DNA of 64,000 nucleotides. Origin: Neoconidiobolus thromboides FSU 785. Taxonomy: Eukaryota; Entomophthoromycota; Entomophthoromycetes; Entomophthorales; Neoconidiobolaceae. A program made the position numbers and the translations under genes. Positions within the stretch are counted from its first letter, which is position 1, and each line of letters begins with the position of its first letter. Below are positions 46,453 through 58,918 of this stretch, piece by piece. Location of the stretch: the NCBI GenBank assembly GCA_025603075.1, contig MU626289.1:84086-148085 (forward strand), read 5' to 3'. A model generated the notes under the pieces. That model saw only the letters and a list, made by a program, of their open reading frames with translations, was not told where the DNA came from and did no database searches.

Positions 46453-48330
46453 AGATGTTTTTATTAATAATTAAGTTATATCAAAATTCAATAAACCTTT
46501 ATTTTGATTTTTAACTTTTAACTTGAATTTAAAAAAGCTTAGGTTATTATTAAAAGTATTATAGATGTTACTAAGCTATGGATACAGATATAATTATTGA
46601 AACTATAAATATTAGATTTAAAATGGAATACTGTAAATGTTTGTTCAATTATAGTTTTATAGTTTTAGTTTTTCTTAACTTTGTGTTGTATAAAAATGGA
46701 AAAAGTAAAAAGTGTTGTAGATTTAATAACAAATTTTGATAAACAATGGGACAGTAATATATGTACTATAGTATTTAATAATAACACTTTCAGTTTTATT
46801 TGTTTAACTAAAGAGATTGTGTGATACTTTTAAATTGATATACAAGGTAAAGTAGTACTTGGAGCTTTTAAAATAGCTTAACGAATATATAATATATAGG
46901 ACATCATTTAATTTATAATAAGGAATCGGGGTCCAGGGAGGTCAAGCAGACTTTGAGTTAAAATAGGAGCCCTACCGCAAGTTTATTAAATCAAAGTCAA
47001 GTTTACTAAACTAGTTTTTTGAAATAATTTAGTGTTTTTGCAACAGTTTTAATTAGTATAATAAAAAATACTTCTAGCTCGATATCTATTTACTATGCCC
47101 AGTATATTATTATTACTTAAACATAAACATGAGTTTAGATTTTACGATACTCATAAACATAAATCAAAATTAAAATAGTACCGTTTATAGCACTATTTAC
47201 TACTTGATGTGATTTTGAGCTCTTTTCAGTATAAAATTATTTGCTACAGTACGAAAAACAATAGAAATGATATGATACTCAAACTGTAGTTTAAAATTAC
47301 TCTATAAACAGCTATTATCCTTTTTTACTATAGCAGTAATTGATATTAATGTCATTAATAATGTTACTTTTTTCAAAGATTACTTTGGTTAATATTAAAC
47401 CTCTATTTTTCCCAGTTCAAGTTGAATATATTGATTTGAGTATAATTAATATATTAGGTCCTTCCATATGTGAGGAACTAATAAGCACTAGATAAAAACA
47501 ATTCATGGATTTTTAAGCGGCAATATTCTTGTAAAGATTCTCAGTATAATTAAATTAATAAATAATTTATAAATTTATGTTTAATAACGTCGAGATATAA
47601 CAAGTTGAAAGCTTAAAATTTAATTGTTCAAGTTTTATTTCAATAGTGTAATCTAATTGTTTTTATATCTCTTCAATTATATACATTATTTTGAATCTGT
47701 ACATAGTAAAATTAACTATAATTGTAAACTTTTGAATATTTTTGTAATTTATATACTTTTTAGACTCATATTAAAAAACTTTAACTAGAGATTAAAAACA
47801 ATAAAAGGCATCTAGCTGTAAACTGCTCTAATCTATTCATCTTATCAACTAGTAGTTACTAAATCTATTAGGAAATTTTATCTGGAATACATAAGCCTAG
47901 TTTAGATCTATTTGTTGTAGCTAATGTTTGAGTACAATTTCTTAGATTGCTTACTAAAGGATATAAGATAAATGTATTCAAATTACTCTTAGTTTAAAAT
48001 AAGTCAAAGATAACTTTGATATGATTGATTCTTTTTTGAATTTAAAAGCATCATAAAGCTTTAGACACTCTACTGTGTATTTTCTAGAATTCAAATGAAG
48101 GAAGCGAGAAGACTATAAATTTGAAAGGAGTAGATGTACGATGCATTTGCTCCAAAACTCAACTTGTTTAAAGTAATCAAGAGTCTTCAATCTTACAAGG
48201 TCAAAGACCAAGTTCTCCAAAAAATTCAATAAAATTGGCCAAAATTAATTAGAGTTTTAGTTTGAAGCATTAAACTTGTTTAAACCTAAAAGTGACTAAA
48301 ATGTAAAACAGCACAATATAATTTATTTAA

Positions 48331-49719
48331 TTACAAACTTATCAATTTCAAATTATTCCAATTGCTAAAACTGTTTCGTAAAAACAGAGTAAAAATAAAT
48401 AAAAATAATATAAAAATCCAATAGTAGCTTGTAAAATCTGGAACGGATGACTTACGATTCGCTTTCTTATGTTTAGTTTCTTGATGAATCTCAAACTGGT
48501 AGGTTGGGTTTAATTTGCCCAATATCTTTCCTATTGTTTTATACCCTACACTTTTAGCGCTAGACATAACCCAATCACGATTGATGTATACAAAAAATTT
48601 GACAATTTGAGTGGCCACAAACACCTTAATAGGTACTAAAATTTTATATAACTGGGAATGCGGTAATTTCAAATAATCTGAACGAATGTCACCAATAAAA
48701 AAGCGGGTTAATTCTACATTATGATGATATGAACGGAAGAAAGGGGGTTGGTATGAGCAAGCTTTAAGGACGTTAGTTGCAATGGCAGATGCAGATTCGG
48801 ATGGGGGAGGGTTTGGTTCATACAAATGAAACGCGATACTTTCCCTTAGGCATCGTCCTTTGTTAAATGAAGCAAGGTATCCATTTTCATCTTTTATTCC
48901 CAATAAATAAGCAATATATCTCCAGCATGCCATATAATCTTCTTTATCTTGATCTGATAAATCAATCCCCATCCTTTCTAAATTTATCAATACTACATAA
49001 GAAAACACAAGTATCGTTGAATATAAATCTTCTTGATTTGCAGGTATACCATTTAATTTTTTATCATAAAAGCCTTTTGGTAAGCGTAGAACATGTTGCC
49101 TTACTTGAGCATGCATCATTCTAACATTAAAGGCGGATAGCCAGCCCCTTCCTTCTGGTTTGAGTTCATCGAAGCACATACAATCCATTACAAATAATGC
49201 AGTTTCCAATAACCTTGGGTATGCTTTGGTTGGGCTATTTAAATAATTTGTACAGTTTAACGTGGCTACTATTTTCTCTGCTGAAAACCCGCCAACTAAG
49301 CTACAATTTAATAATATCAATTTAATAAGAGGGAAGTAAGACCAGTATAATGTTTGGCCTCTTTTGATTTGATCTTGGTCTACCCATTCCGGAACATGGT
49401 ATAATTCTTTATATAGCTCACGAACTTCTTTAGGACATGTTTCCTCGTCTTTAACCAGTTCTTTCAACTTATTTAAACGAAACTCATTGTTTATCCTTAA
49501 AGAATTGCTAGGGACGTATTTTAAATATGATAGACAGGATTGCGCTAAATCATCACCTATAGACCTTAAAGGCTCCAATTCCCTTGGAAGTATATGGTCT
49601 TTACCCCACGTATATGAGATATCAAAGCTTACTATATTATCCCCCACTTTTGGTTCTAAATTTAAGATGGCTTGATCAATTACGCCTTTCATTTTAACGC
49701 TAAATTTAATGCTTATCAC
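48331..49719 (-). CDS. MpaB / rubber-oxygenase-like (DUF2236) protein
   Basis: Single exon, up to 462 residues; the second ATG at 49692 (MKGVIDQAI) is an equally good start. The DUF2236 heme-oxygenase signature is present: 'FNVRMMHAQVRQHVL' (R200, H203, R207), 'NGIPANQEDLYSTILVFSYV' (20) and 'CWRYIAYLLGIKDE'. Upstream 'RGQTLYWSYFPLIKLIL' and 'SPTKAYPRLLETALFVMD' also fit the family. A C-terminal hydrophobic segment ('YYWIFILFLFIFTLFL') suggests a membrane anchor, as in ER-bound MpaB. The family cleaves polyisoprenoid or other C=C bonds (latex oxygenase, MpaB in mycophenolic acid synthesis). The substrate here is unknown, and there is no biosynthetic cluster around it. Confidence 0.85.
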   Translation of the reverse strand: MISIKFSVKMKGVIDQAILNLEPKVGDNIVSFDISYTWGKDHILPRELEPLRSIGDDLAQSCLSYLKYVPSNSLRINNEFRLNKLKELVKDEETCPKEVRELYKELYHVPEWVDQDQIKRGQTLYWSYFPLIKLILLNCSLVGGFSAEKIVATLNCTNYLNSPTKAYPRLLETALFVMDCMCFDELKPEGRGWLSAFNVRMMHAQVRQHVLRLPKGFYDKKLNGIPANQEDLYSTILVFSYVVLINLERMGIDLSDQDKEDYMACWRYIAYLLGIKDENGYLASFNKGRCLRESIAFHLYEPNPPPSESASAIATNVLKACSYQPPFFRSYHHNVELTRFFIGDIRSDYLKLPHSQLYKILVPIKVFVATQIVKFFVYINRDWVMSSAKSVGYKTIGKILGKLNPTYQFEIHQETKHKKANRKSSVPDFTSYYWIFILFLFIFTLFLRNSFSNWNNLKLISL

Positions 49720-51897
49720 AATTGATTACAAGTAATCAAAAAGTAGTTTATATTATTAATAAAAAGGTTGAAAGAAATTACAAACGTTTATTAATAATTT
49801 AAGTCAATCTTTTGACTATATATATTCTAGACTCAATTATAAGATTCAAATTAAAACATGCATTAAACATTAAAGGTAAACTAATAAATCATACCTTCCT
49901 CTTTTAATCAATAAAATTTATTTTTAATTGGTTAATAAATTCAGCCTAATTTCATTTAACCAAATTCTAACCATCCAGGCCCAGTTGACCACTTTAGAGA
50001 ATATTACTTATTTGAGAATAAACAAATGTGAGGAAAAATCAATTATAAAATAGTAGTATTAAATATTTTAATAATAATCACTAAATAAATTTAGCCTTTA
50101 TTCAACAATTATAAACTTGAATATATAAAATCTGAACCGTCCGCATTAATCAGGACAAGTTTATATTCGTACTATTAGCTTTTTTGATAGACAATTTGAT
50201 AAGTATCAATACTACATTAGAAATAAAAATGTATGGGTTAATACTTACGTTTAATTTCAATTGACCCATCATTCTTTTTATAAATTAAAATTTTTAATTT
50301 TAGAAATAAAATAAAAAATTAATATATCATCGCCTTTACTTTAGGAATTGTGATATAAAGCTTTCTTATTAATACAAGCTATTAAAACTAATATATATGC
50401 TTTAAGCCGTAAGTAAGATTGAAAAAGTGCCAAACAATAATGAAGTAGTATTTATTATAGTAGGGTCTTAATAACATATTTATTAGTAGCATTGATTCAT
50501 AATAATAAAACTTAACATAAAGCTATGTAATAATAAAACATGTGGGGATATATTTTTTGTTTAAGAATTTTACTAACAACATTTCTACTCAAATAACGTT
50601 TAAAAGAAGGAAAAAATCAAAATCAAAAAAACATCCCCCCATGTGGTGTAATAACAATTCTTTACAGATTGTTTTTTTAAAGACAAGTATAATTTTTTTA
50701 ATTTCATTGTAGTTAATTAATCAATGTTATGTTTATAGAAACTTGCGAATATTAAATATTTTAATTTAATATATTTGTTAGCTCTTAAGCAGGGCCTAAG
50801 CTCCGAGTTTCGGTTCTGATGTATTTAGGCTAATTTATTTGTTTATAATCTAGCATCTATAAGGAGTATATTTAATATCCTCATGTAACTTTTAATCTAT
50901 GAAAATGAAATCCCGTACTTTAAGGAGATTTATTTTTTTGTGTAAGGATTTTAATTGATTATGTTGATTTAAAGTTACTTTCCATAGTAAGTGTATTCAA
51001 ACAGTATACCAAAAAGTAACTTAGCTTACAAACTTCATTTATTAATTATGAAATATCTCCTATTATTATAAATAATATTGAAATTATAAGTTAAATATAA
51101 AAATATTGTATAAGCAGTAGTAAATGAATATGTTACTTAATCTATTTTTTTTGCTAAAATATTAATAAAACCTTTAGTAGTTGATTCCAAAAAACGCTAT
51201 TCTATTTGATAGTTCTTTTAAAAAATAATATTGAACTTTAGATAATATTATCAAAACTATGATTGAATTTCTCTAATATGACTACTAAACCCTTCAAGTT
51301 ATACTTTGACAATATTGAAAAGTAAGATCACAATTTAGGCTATATTATTAATACTATTTTAAAGTTCAAATATTTTTATAATGTTTTTTATATCAATAAC
51401 TTGTATTTTATTTTATTATTATATTTTATTCTTATGTTTTATCATTATATTCAATAGGTTTGAATTTTAGCTATAATTATCGTGTAATTTTCGTATAATG
51501 AAAGAAAAACAATTTTTTGAAAGAAATTAAAGCGGAAACCACCATTAGAATAAATAAGAAGGATTGTGTTGCTATTTTTAAAAGTTGAAAATAACACATT
51601 AGAACCATGGTTTAGATCTAGACAATTCTAAGCTAAGCTTCTATACCAAATAATTCAACTTTTTCTAATTTAACTTGGCATAAATCCCCCCTATTTTAAT
51701 GCAAAAATGGTTTAAGAGATCAATTTATTTAAATCCTCAATTGTATCTCAAATATTTTCAAAAAATTAAATATGTTTATAATGTCTTACTAAATATATTA
51801 CATTCGCCATATTGTTTTTAAACGTAAAAAATAAAAAATAAAAATATAATTGGTTTATTATTAAAGAATATAGTTAATTTGAAATTAAGTTATTGCT
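49720..51897. other. intergenic with one repeat copy
   Basis: One palindromic element at 50543. AAGGAGATTTATTTTTTTGT at 50923 resembles the left end of another, decayed copy. No gene seen. Confidence 0.5.
50543..50641 (+). mobile_element. palindromic MITE-like element, copy 12
   Basis: TGGGGATATATTTTTTG ... AATTTTACTAAC ... ACATCCCCCCA; CATG lies just outside the left end and overlaps the right end. Confidence 0.75.
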
Positions 51898-53947
51898 TTA
51901 AACAGGGTTTATAACTTGGGGATATGTTTGACGAATCTATAAATAATTAATAATTGATCTTTATAACAGTACATTAAATGACTTACACTCTCGAATAACT
52001 CAGGGTTGTATGAGGCAAGTGCTTGAGGATCTTCTGCCAAACAAACAAAGAATGAAGTGTTAGCACTCTCAATTACTTGGAAGATGACACTGGAAACTAA
52101 GAGACCAATGAAAAACGATATTATTACCACTGCTGTTATAATTCCTCCATCCATATTGGGTTGAGTTATCGAAGTGACGATATATGCAACTAAGGCTGAT
52201 ATGACAGAAATTAAAACAGAGCCTACAAACAATCAATATGATTATAAAACATTGGACTGAAGTAGTTTACCTAATCCCAGCACATTTCCGATTAAAGAAT
52301 CATTTATAATTGCTTCTACACCTCGGTCTTTAATCAAATTCCATGTAGCCTAAATAAGAATGTTAATTGTTGCTACTATAACATGATGATTAAAGTTTAC
52401 TTTCCCAGCTGGAATATAAGGCAACCCATACATAGCACAATAACAGTAAGCATATGTATTAAAGTACTCTAAAAGTGCTTCAATTTGAGCTAAATCAAGT
52501 TAGTATTATAATTTTGATGATATTATATATCAATATATTTACCGAGGATACACTCAGCACAACATGCTATGAATGCGCAAAGCATGTTGTCACTTCCATT
52601 ACGTGATTGAGAAGCTAAAGTTTTTAAAAGTCTAACTATTGCTACTAAAAGACTTCCAAAGCAAGCGGAACCGAATGAAGTAGTAAGAGCTCTCCCTAAA
52701 GAAGCAAATGATGTATATCTTGATGCTGTAGATGTTGATGAAGGGAAAAAGTAATCGGCTGCAAATGTCCCTGAAATGGTCATATGTGTAATGTCTTTCA
52801 AAAGCTAAAATAGATTATTTTGCTGAATTCAATAATAAATTTATCTACCTGAGTAGTCCAATACAGAGAAAAGGCAGTAAAAACGTATATAGCATAAAGG
52901 GCTGGGTTTGTCTTACATTCCTGAACGGTCCGTCCATTTACAACTCTAGTAGTACAGTTGGATGATTGTTCAGAGTATACTTGAATTGCGCCCATAAGCT
53001 AAATAGATTATTAAAAGAGTATTTAAAAAATCACATAAAAATTACTGTAAACGCCCAATAAATGGTATAGGCGATAGATAATACTAAAAATATAAAACTA
53101 ATAAAAATAGTTCCAGGATAATGTCTTGTAAATAAAGAAACATTTTTAAGCATTATTGTGGAAAAAGGGATACGGGAGCGCCATGAGAACCACAAAAAGG
53201 CATATATTACAGCAAAAACCATCATGATAACACCAACTACATATACTCTAAGATATATATAGTATGCACCAATTGCCAAATATAATAGAGCAGAAAACCA
53301 AAAGGAAATTATAATCAAAATCCTTGCAGCACTAAAGTAATTGAATTAATATAAGCTAAAATATAATGTTTTCGAACTTACAATTGCATTAAAAATACAT
53401 AAAGCAGTCCAAGGACCCCTGATACCACACCAGCAGAGCCAAGTCCAATAAAAGTGTTGTAATTGCCAAAGCCATCATTAGAGTTTCTAAAAGATCGGAA
53501 ATTGATGGCTCTAATCATAAATACACTTAATACAACAAATGCGGCTAAATGCACGATAAATAAAATGGCAGCCCAGACATCATTAAAAGATTTTTTCCCC
53601 TCGAATTTATTATCCGTGTTTACATTTGGGGAAGAATTGTAATTAGGTGTATCATATTGAGGTGGGTTTTGTGGTGGAGGGTATTGGCTTTGAGAGTAAT
53701 TATTATAATCTTGTTGTGGATTCGCTCCATAATTATTGTGTCCCTGCTGAGGTGGTGCCTGGTTATAGTTGTCATACTGATGTGGAGGCGCTCCATAATT
53801 CTGGTTTGGAGCGTAGCCTTGATTTGAGTAGTTTTGATTTGGAGGATAGCCTTGATTTGGAGGATAACCTTGATTCGGAGGATAACCTTGATTTGGATAG
53901 TTCTCGGAACCGTGTCCTCCTTGCTGTGGGTAACCTTTATAATCCAT
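51898..53947 (-). CDS. PNS1: choline transporter-like protein (CTL/Pns1 family)
   Basis: Eight exons. The N-terminal 110 residues are Pro/Gln/Asn/Tyr-rich with a tandem GYPPNQ-type repeat, as in fungal Pns1. Multiple hydrophobic segments follow ('VWAAILFIVHLAAFVVLSV', 'VYVVGVIMMVFAVIYAFLW', 'YPGTIFISFIFLVLSIAYTI'). The CTL signature is plain: 'FGSACFGSLLVAIVRLLKTL', 'CCAECILAQIEALLEYFNTY', 'AYCYCAMYGLPY' and 'VISFFIGLLVSSVIFQVIES'. The C-terminus 'FFVCLAEDPQALASYNPELF', spliced to 'IRQTYPQV', is the usual Pns1 tail; without the last intron (GTAAGT ... TTTATAG) the frame ends in unrelated residues. Animal CTL1 carries choline; yeast Pns1 has no proven substrate. Confidence 0.92.
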
Positions 53948-55298
53948 AAATAATAAGTTAAAGAAACTTAATTTCTTGGTGACCTTATTTTATAGAATTT
54001 TTTTGCCGCAAATTAAAGTAAATCAGTTAAATTTGTCCAGCATTTATTAATGATTGAGTTAACTCTAAATCTATTTAAAGTTGAATGTTTTACATTTTTA
54101 GAAATTCTTCTCATTGTTGGCCCAGTATAATTGAAATTATGACGCTCGGGTGTATGAAATCATTGGTCTTTCAAGCAAATCAAGTAAACAAAAATTAATG
54201 CCCAAGCCAGGCTTAAACTCCTAAAAATAAATTAAATAGCCAAGGTATTTAAATTAAAACTAAACTAATTTTAATTTTATATGACTTTAAATTTTAATTA
54301 TATGGGATAATATAAAGTCAACATTTCACTTTAAAACTTCTATTGCTATTTGCTTCGCTAATAGGATTAAAGCATAGTCATATTACCACCGGTTCGTCTC
54401 TGAATTTTAAATGAATATGTTAAAGAATATATTACAACCAGAAAATTCTAAAATAATTATTAAGATTTTAAGTAAAAATGGGCTATAGTTTTTTGAAACG
54501 GAGTTTTTTGTTATGGTCCATTTTAAAAAAGCTGGCAAACATCCATATTTTAAGTCAAACTTAATTTAAGATAAGAAGGTTTTGAGTAAACTGTTTCAGC
54601 TTACAGCAATCTAAAATAACATTGTATTTTTAATCTGGAGTAAAAGTATTATGTAGGTACTTTTATAAATATTTTTACAGAGTACAAGTTATTTTATTGG
54701 GAATAATTTTTCTTGTTAAAGTTAAACTTTATTACATAAATATCTCGATTTGAAAACCCAAAATAGAGTGATAGCTTAAATCTATACTTTTAAAAATATT
54801 GATTGTATCTTTGTAGTTAACGTTGTTATAAACCTTTCCTAGTCTCTTTTAAAAATTTTATAGTTCACAACATTTAATCTAGATTTATGTATTTTCATTT
54901 TACCATATTTTATAATGACAAAGTTAAAAATTTTAATTAGTTTTATATAATACAACAAGTGTAAAAGTTTTAGTCCCTTAAATTCTATTAATATAATTTA
55001 CTATTTGCTAATGTGTATTTAAATTTAAATAATTTTTTTTACTATAGTTACAAATGCATTTTTAATTAAAAAATTGATAAGAAAATAAGTAATCTGTAAT
55101 TTTTTTATTACTATAGCTTTTATTTTATTTTGATAATAATTATATTTAAATTTATTGTTTTTTGCTATAGCAATTACAGATCAAACAGTGTATTCAATAT
55201 AATTAAAGTTTCAAAATTTTGCTTGAATAAAGTATTTTTTAAAAGGTTAAAGCATAATTAATTGCTTTTAGATTAAAAATATAAAATGGTATACTATA

Positions 55299-55399
55299 TG
55301 GGGATGTGTTTTTGTGTTTAAAAATTTTACTAACAAATTTTCCACTCAAATAGCACTTGAAAAATGGAAAAAATAATGAAATCAAAAAAAACACTCCCA
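55299..55399 (+). mobile_element. palindromic MITE-like element, copy 13
   Basis: Best-preserved copy: TGGGGATGTG ... TTCCACTCAAATAGCACTTG ... AAACACTCCCA, with TATA on both sides (55295-55298, 55400-55403). Confidence 0.9.
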
Positions 55400-55522
55400 T
55401 ATACTACTTTAATTTTTTAAAAATATGATTAATATTTTATAAGCTATAAAAATATTTTATTATATTAAAACTAATATAATTAAAGTATATAATATTTATT
55501 AAATTCTAAAGAAATAAAAATA

Positions 55523-55622
55523 TGAGAGTGTCTTTTTTAGTTTTATCACTTTTCTATCTTTTAAGCGCTGTTTAAGTGGAAAGATTGTTAGTAAAATTCT
55601 TAAACCAAAAAATACATCCCCA
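55523..55622 (-). mobile_element. palindromic MITE-like element, copy 14
   Basis: TGAGAGTG ... core TTAAGCGCTGTTTAAGTGG ... ATACATCCCCA. Confidence 0.85.
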
Positions 55623-56389
55623 TATAGTAAAAAAATATTTTTAAATATTAAAAAAATTAAACTACAATAATTGTATATTTAATAGCTTAAACTTGTTTAA
55701 AAAGAAACTATTTTATAAATTAACTCAAACTAAATAAAACTTAAAGTTTATTTTAGATAAAAAACTTTTATGAAATAGCTTATTATAGTTTTATTTTAGT
55801 TTTTATTATTGTGAAGATTTGTACAAATCCCTTTTTTATGACAATAGCTTCACAGAATAAATATATATTTAAAAGATTGACTCTCCTTTTTTAATGTAAA
55901 AAATAAGTTTGTATAAAAGTATTAACTATCCTATAAAAAGTATACTGATTTGCAAAAAACACCATTAGCCTATCAAAGTATTATAAAAGCCACTAGTGGT
56001 CTTATATACTATGAAAGTTTTCAAAATTAATTAATACAATAAAATAAATATTATATTTGATGGCCATAAATCATCTAATCTAATTATTAATAGCAAAATC
56101 ACTTAAATTAAATTTATTCTAAAAGCACTGAAATAAGGAAGTGATATCGAGGTAAATAATAAGCAGAGATAAATGTATCTGGATTAAAAAAATTTATCTG
56201 AATTAAAGATGTGCATATTTATTCTATTGATAAGTTTAAAAAGTTCCAAAAACCTTAGAAATGCTTACTATTTTTTGAATTTTGATCAAGATTTAAATAC
56301 GTAATACTGATAAGCTTAGCCAATATATTTCAAATCATTCAATTTTAGCAAATTTCAACTTTTATTTTTTATTTACAAACAACATAAAA

Positions 56390-57825
56390 ATGAATAATAA
56401 TGATTTAACTGAAGGCAATAAAAACGAAATCATTTCACAGTTTGTTTCAACTATTGAAGGAGCCGATGCCGAAACTGCGAAAAGATATCTTGAGATAGCC
56501 AATTGGGATATTGAAGTAAGAGCATCTTATTTTAAGACATGAATATAATATTTTTATGTATAGATGGCACTTGAAACCTATTTCGATCAAATTGAAAATA
56601 AAACGGAACAGGTTCATCAAGATCTAAAAAGCCTCGAACCTAGCTCATCAAGAAACGAAAACAATCAAAAAAGCAATAAAAATAGTAGCAGATTTAAAAC
56701 TTTTGACGATTTGAAAGGAGAAGATCTACCAGAAGAAGGTGGCCAAGATCTCTTTGCTGGAGGGGAAAAATCAGGAACTGCAATTAGATATCCTAACATG
56801 CCTGAGAATGTAAATTCACTTTTAAATGGACTATTTTCAAAAATCAATCAACCTGTATCTGATGAAGAGGAAGAAGAAGGGGAAAATTCACAAAAAAAGC
56901 CTTCCAATATCTTTACTGGCACAGGCTTTAAAATAAGTGATGAAGCTGCTTCTAGCTCAAACCCAGATTTGTCATTGCCAGGTTCTTTTCCACAACAGCC
57001 AAGTACTCCTCAAAGAAATAATGAGTTGGTAAAAAAATATCTCAAAGGTTTGAATCGATTAAAATTTTCAGGTTGTCAAGAAACTTACATTATGGAGAAA
57101 TGGCCTTGCATTAGAAGACGGCCCATTAATAAGCTATACTTCACCCGAAGGTCAAGAGTTTTTACGTGGAGTTAATGAAGGGTAATTTTACAGAAATTTT
57201 AAAATCAATACTAAAATAAATGTATAGAAGAGCACCAATTAGTTTACTTGGAGTTCAACCTGGTCAAAGAGTTGATCTTCATGTCCAGAGAAATATGGAT
57301 GAAGACTATAAAGGTCCATCTGTTTCTGCAAAGCCATTCCAAGGATCTGGGAACAGATTAGGGAGGTATCATCATACTATTCTACTTTTGATATATATGT
57401 TAATTTAGATTTAGTATTGTACCAAGTGCTAAGCCATATAACATTATCGAGAATGAATCTCAAATTCAAGATGCATCTCACACCTATGAAATCAACCCTA
57501 ATTTACCTCAAACTTCCATCCAGATACGTTTAAGTGATGGTAGAAGGTAATTGAAGTACATATCTATCTCTTCTACTTTTTTACATATTTTTAGACTAGT
57601 TGCGAAATTTAATCACAGTCACACACTTTCTGATCTTTATAACTATGTACAAGCGTAAGTCTTTTTATTGTTTTTAAATAATATCTAAAACATTCTAGTT
57701 CTATAAACTCTACCCAACCCTTTACGTTGCAAACGACTTTCCCTACTAAAAAATTGGAAAAAAGCGATATTACTTTAAGTGAAGCTAATTTGTTGAACTC
57801 TGCTGTTGTACAAAGGCCCCTTTAG
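56390..57825 (+). CDS. SHP1: p47 / Shp1 (UBX-domain cofactor of Cdc48/p97)
   Basis: Seven exons (56390-56515, 56564-57028, 57072-57181, 57228-57365, 57409-57546, 57595-57654, 57699-57825) give 387 residues. Domains: UBA-like N-terminus ('IISQFVSTIEGADAETAKRY' then 'ANWDIEMALETYFD'), an acidic Ser-rich linker with 'SRFKTFDDLKGED', SEP domain ('KKLTLWRNGLALEDGPL', 'SPEGQEFLRGVNEGRAPISL'), and UBX ('TSIQIRLSDGRRLVAKFNH', 'HTLSDLYNYV', 'FTLQTTFPTKKLE', 'LSEANLLNSAVVQRPL'). It recruits Cdc48/p97 to ubiquitinated or membrane-fusion substrates. The third exon follows a 43-nt intron needed to keep the SEP domain in frame. The acceptor of exon 5 is ambiguous by 6 nt (57409 or 57415). Confidence 0.95.
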
Positions 57826-58918
57826 TAATTTTAAGGTATGAATGTTATTTAACTACTCAAAATTATATTATTAATATAAATAAAATAGTGGTTTTAAACA
57901 AAAGCTTAAGCACTATACGAAATTCCATATTTAATGAAATGGGTATTTTAAACTTAGTTAAATTTATTTTGAAGCTACTATTTTTATATTTGACTAATGT
58001 AATAAGGCATTCTATGAAGTATTTAAAATTTTGTTTTATAAACACAAATAATAGAAGTATTATTAATTTTGAAAATGAAAGTCTAAGACTAAAAAATTTA
58101 TAAGGAAAAAATCAAAAAAATGAATTCAAAATTGGCTAACAGTATAGAGGTTTATCTGTAATTTTTAATATATGGGGATGTTTTTTCAATAGTTTAATAA
58201 TTTTTCTCCTCAAATTGCATTTAAAAAACAATCCCATATATTGAAACATTTATAATCTCTGGAATTTTTTAATATTAGGTATTCTAGTATACTTGTAATT
58301 AAATTTCAATAGACGAACGTTAGGTTTAAGTAAGTATTTAGTATTTAGAAGATTCAAAAATAAATTTAACATAGTTATTTATAAATATTAAAATTATTAC
58401 TATTAAAGATCTGGTATTTAAAGATCTGATATTTAAACATCTTTCTTATAAGAACCATTTATAGTATAAACGCATTACATTGGGGTTCGAAATGGTATTT
58501 AAAAAGAACAAAAGGTGAACTCTACAAAATTACTATAAACTAATAAACAAGGATCGAAAGTGTCTTATAAAAAAATTATAATTGACAGAAATATTCTTTT
58601 CATTAATATTTTTGTCCACTTTTTATACAATTTAAACTAAAAATAAAAAACTTACAAATATTATTTTACTATTACTTAGCTTTTATATACATATGGTTTT
58701 TAATTTAATTAAAAAAAATAAGAATTACTATCCATTTTAATATAAAACTATTAAACTTTCCTAGTGACTATTGTATGTATTTTATATAACTATATCTTTA
58801 AAATTGCTATACTTGACTAATATCAGTAAATATCGTAGTAATTTAAATCCCATAATTTTTGTGATGAATCAAATATTTCTGGTTATTTTTCAAACATCAA
58901 TTTGTTTTCATTAAAGAA
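57826..58918. other. intergenic with one short repeat copy
   Basis: Contains the deleted palindromic element at 58173 and a short tandem duplication at 58404-58435 (TTAAAGATCTGGTATT, then TTAAAGATCTGATATT). No credible gene. Confidence 0.5.
58173..58236 (+). mobile_element. palindromic MITE-like element, copy 15 (64-bp deleted form)
   Basis: TGGGGATGTTTTTTC ... CTCAAATTGCATTTAAAA ... CAATCCCA with TATA on both sides (58169-58172, 58237-58240). Confidence 0.75.

Larger units (their letters stand above)
45423..48330. other. intergenic with one full and one doubtful repeat copy
   Basis: No gene recognised. One palindromic element at 46354, a possible 44-bp remnant at 45928, and a small GC-richer patch at 46923-46978. 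Sequence at 47466-47550 (TTTTTAAGCGGCAATATTC) may be a decayed element copy. Confidence 0.5.
53948..56389. other. intergenic with two repeat copies in opposite orientation
   Basis: Palindromic elements at 55299 (+) and 55523 (-), 123 bp apart. Nothing else recognised. Confidence 0.5.

Noticed and set aside
46923-46978. Possible tRNA
   Set aside because: No acceptor-stem pairing and no proper B box; no other tRNA-like fold was found in the window.
53800-53900. Independent minisatellite
   Set aside because: The tandem units are the GYPPNQ codon repeat inside the Pns1-like gene, not a non-coding array.
57863-58103. Overlapping 60-71 codon frames on both strands after the p47 gene
   Set aside because: Low-complexity Leu/Ile/Lys/Phe/Asn sequence with no domain; typical chance frames.
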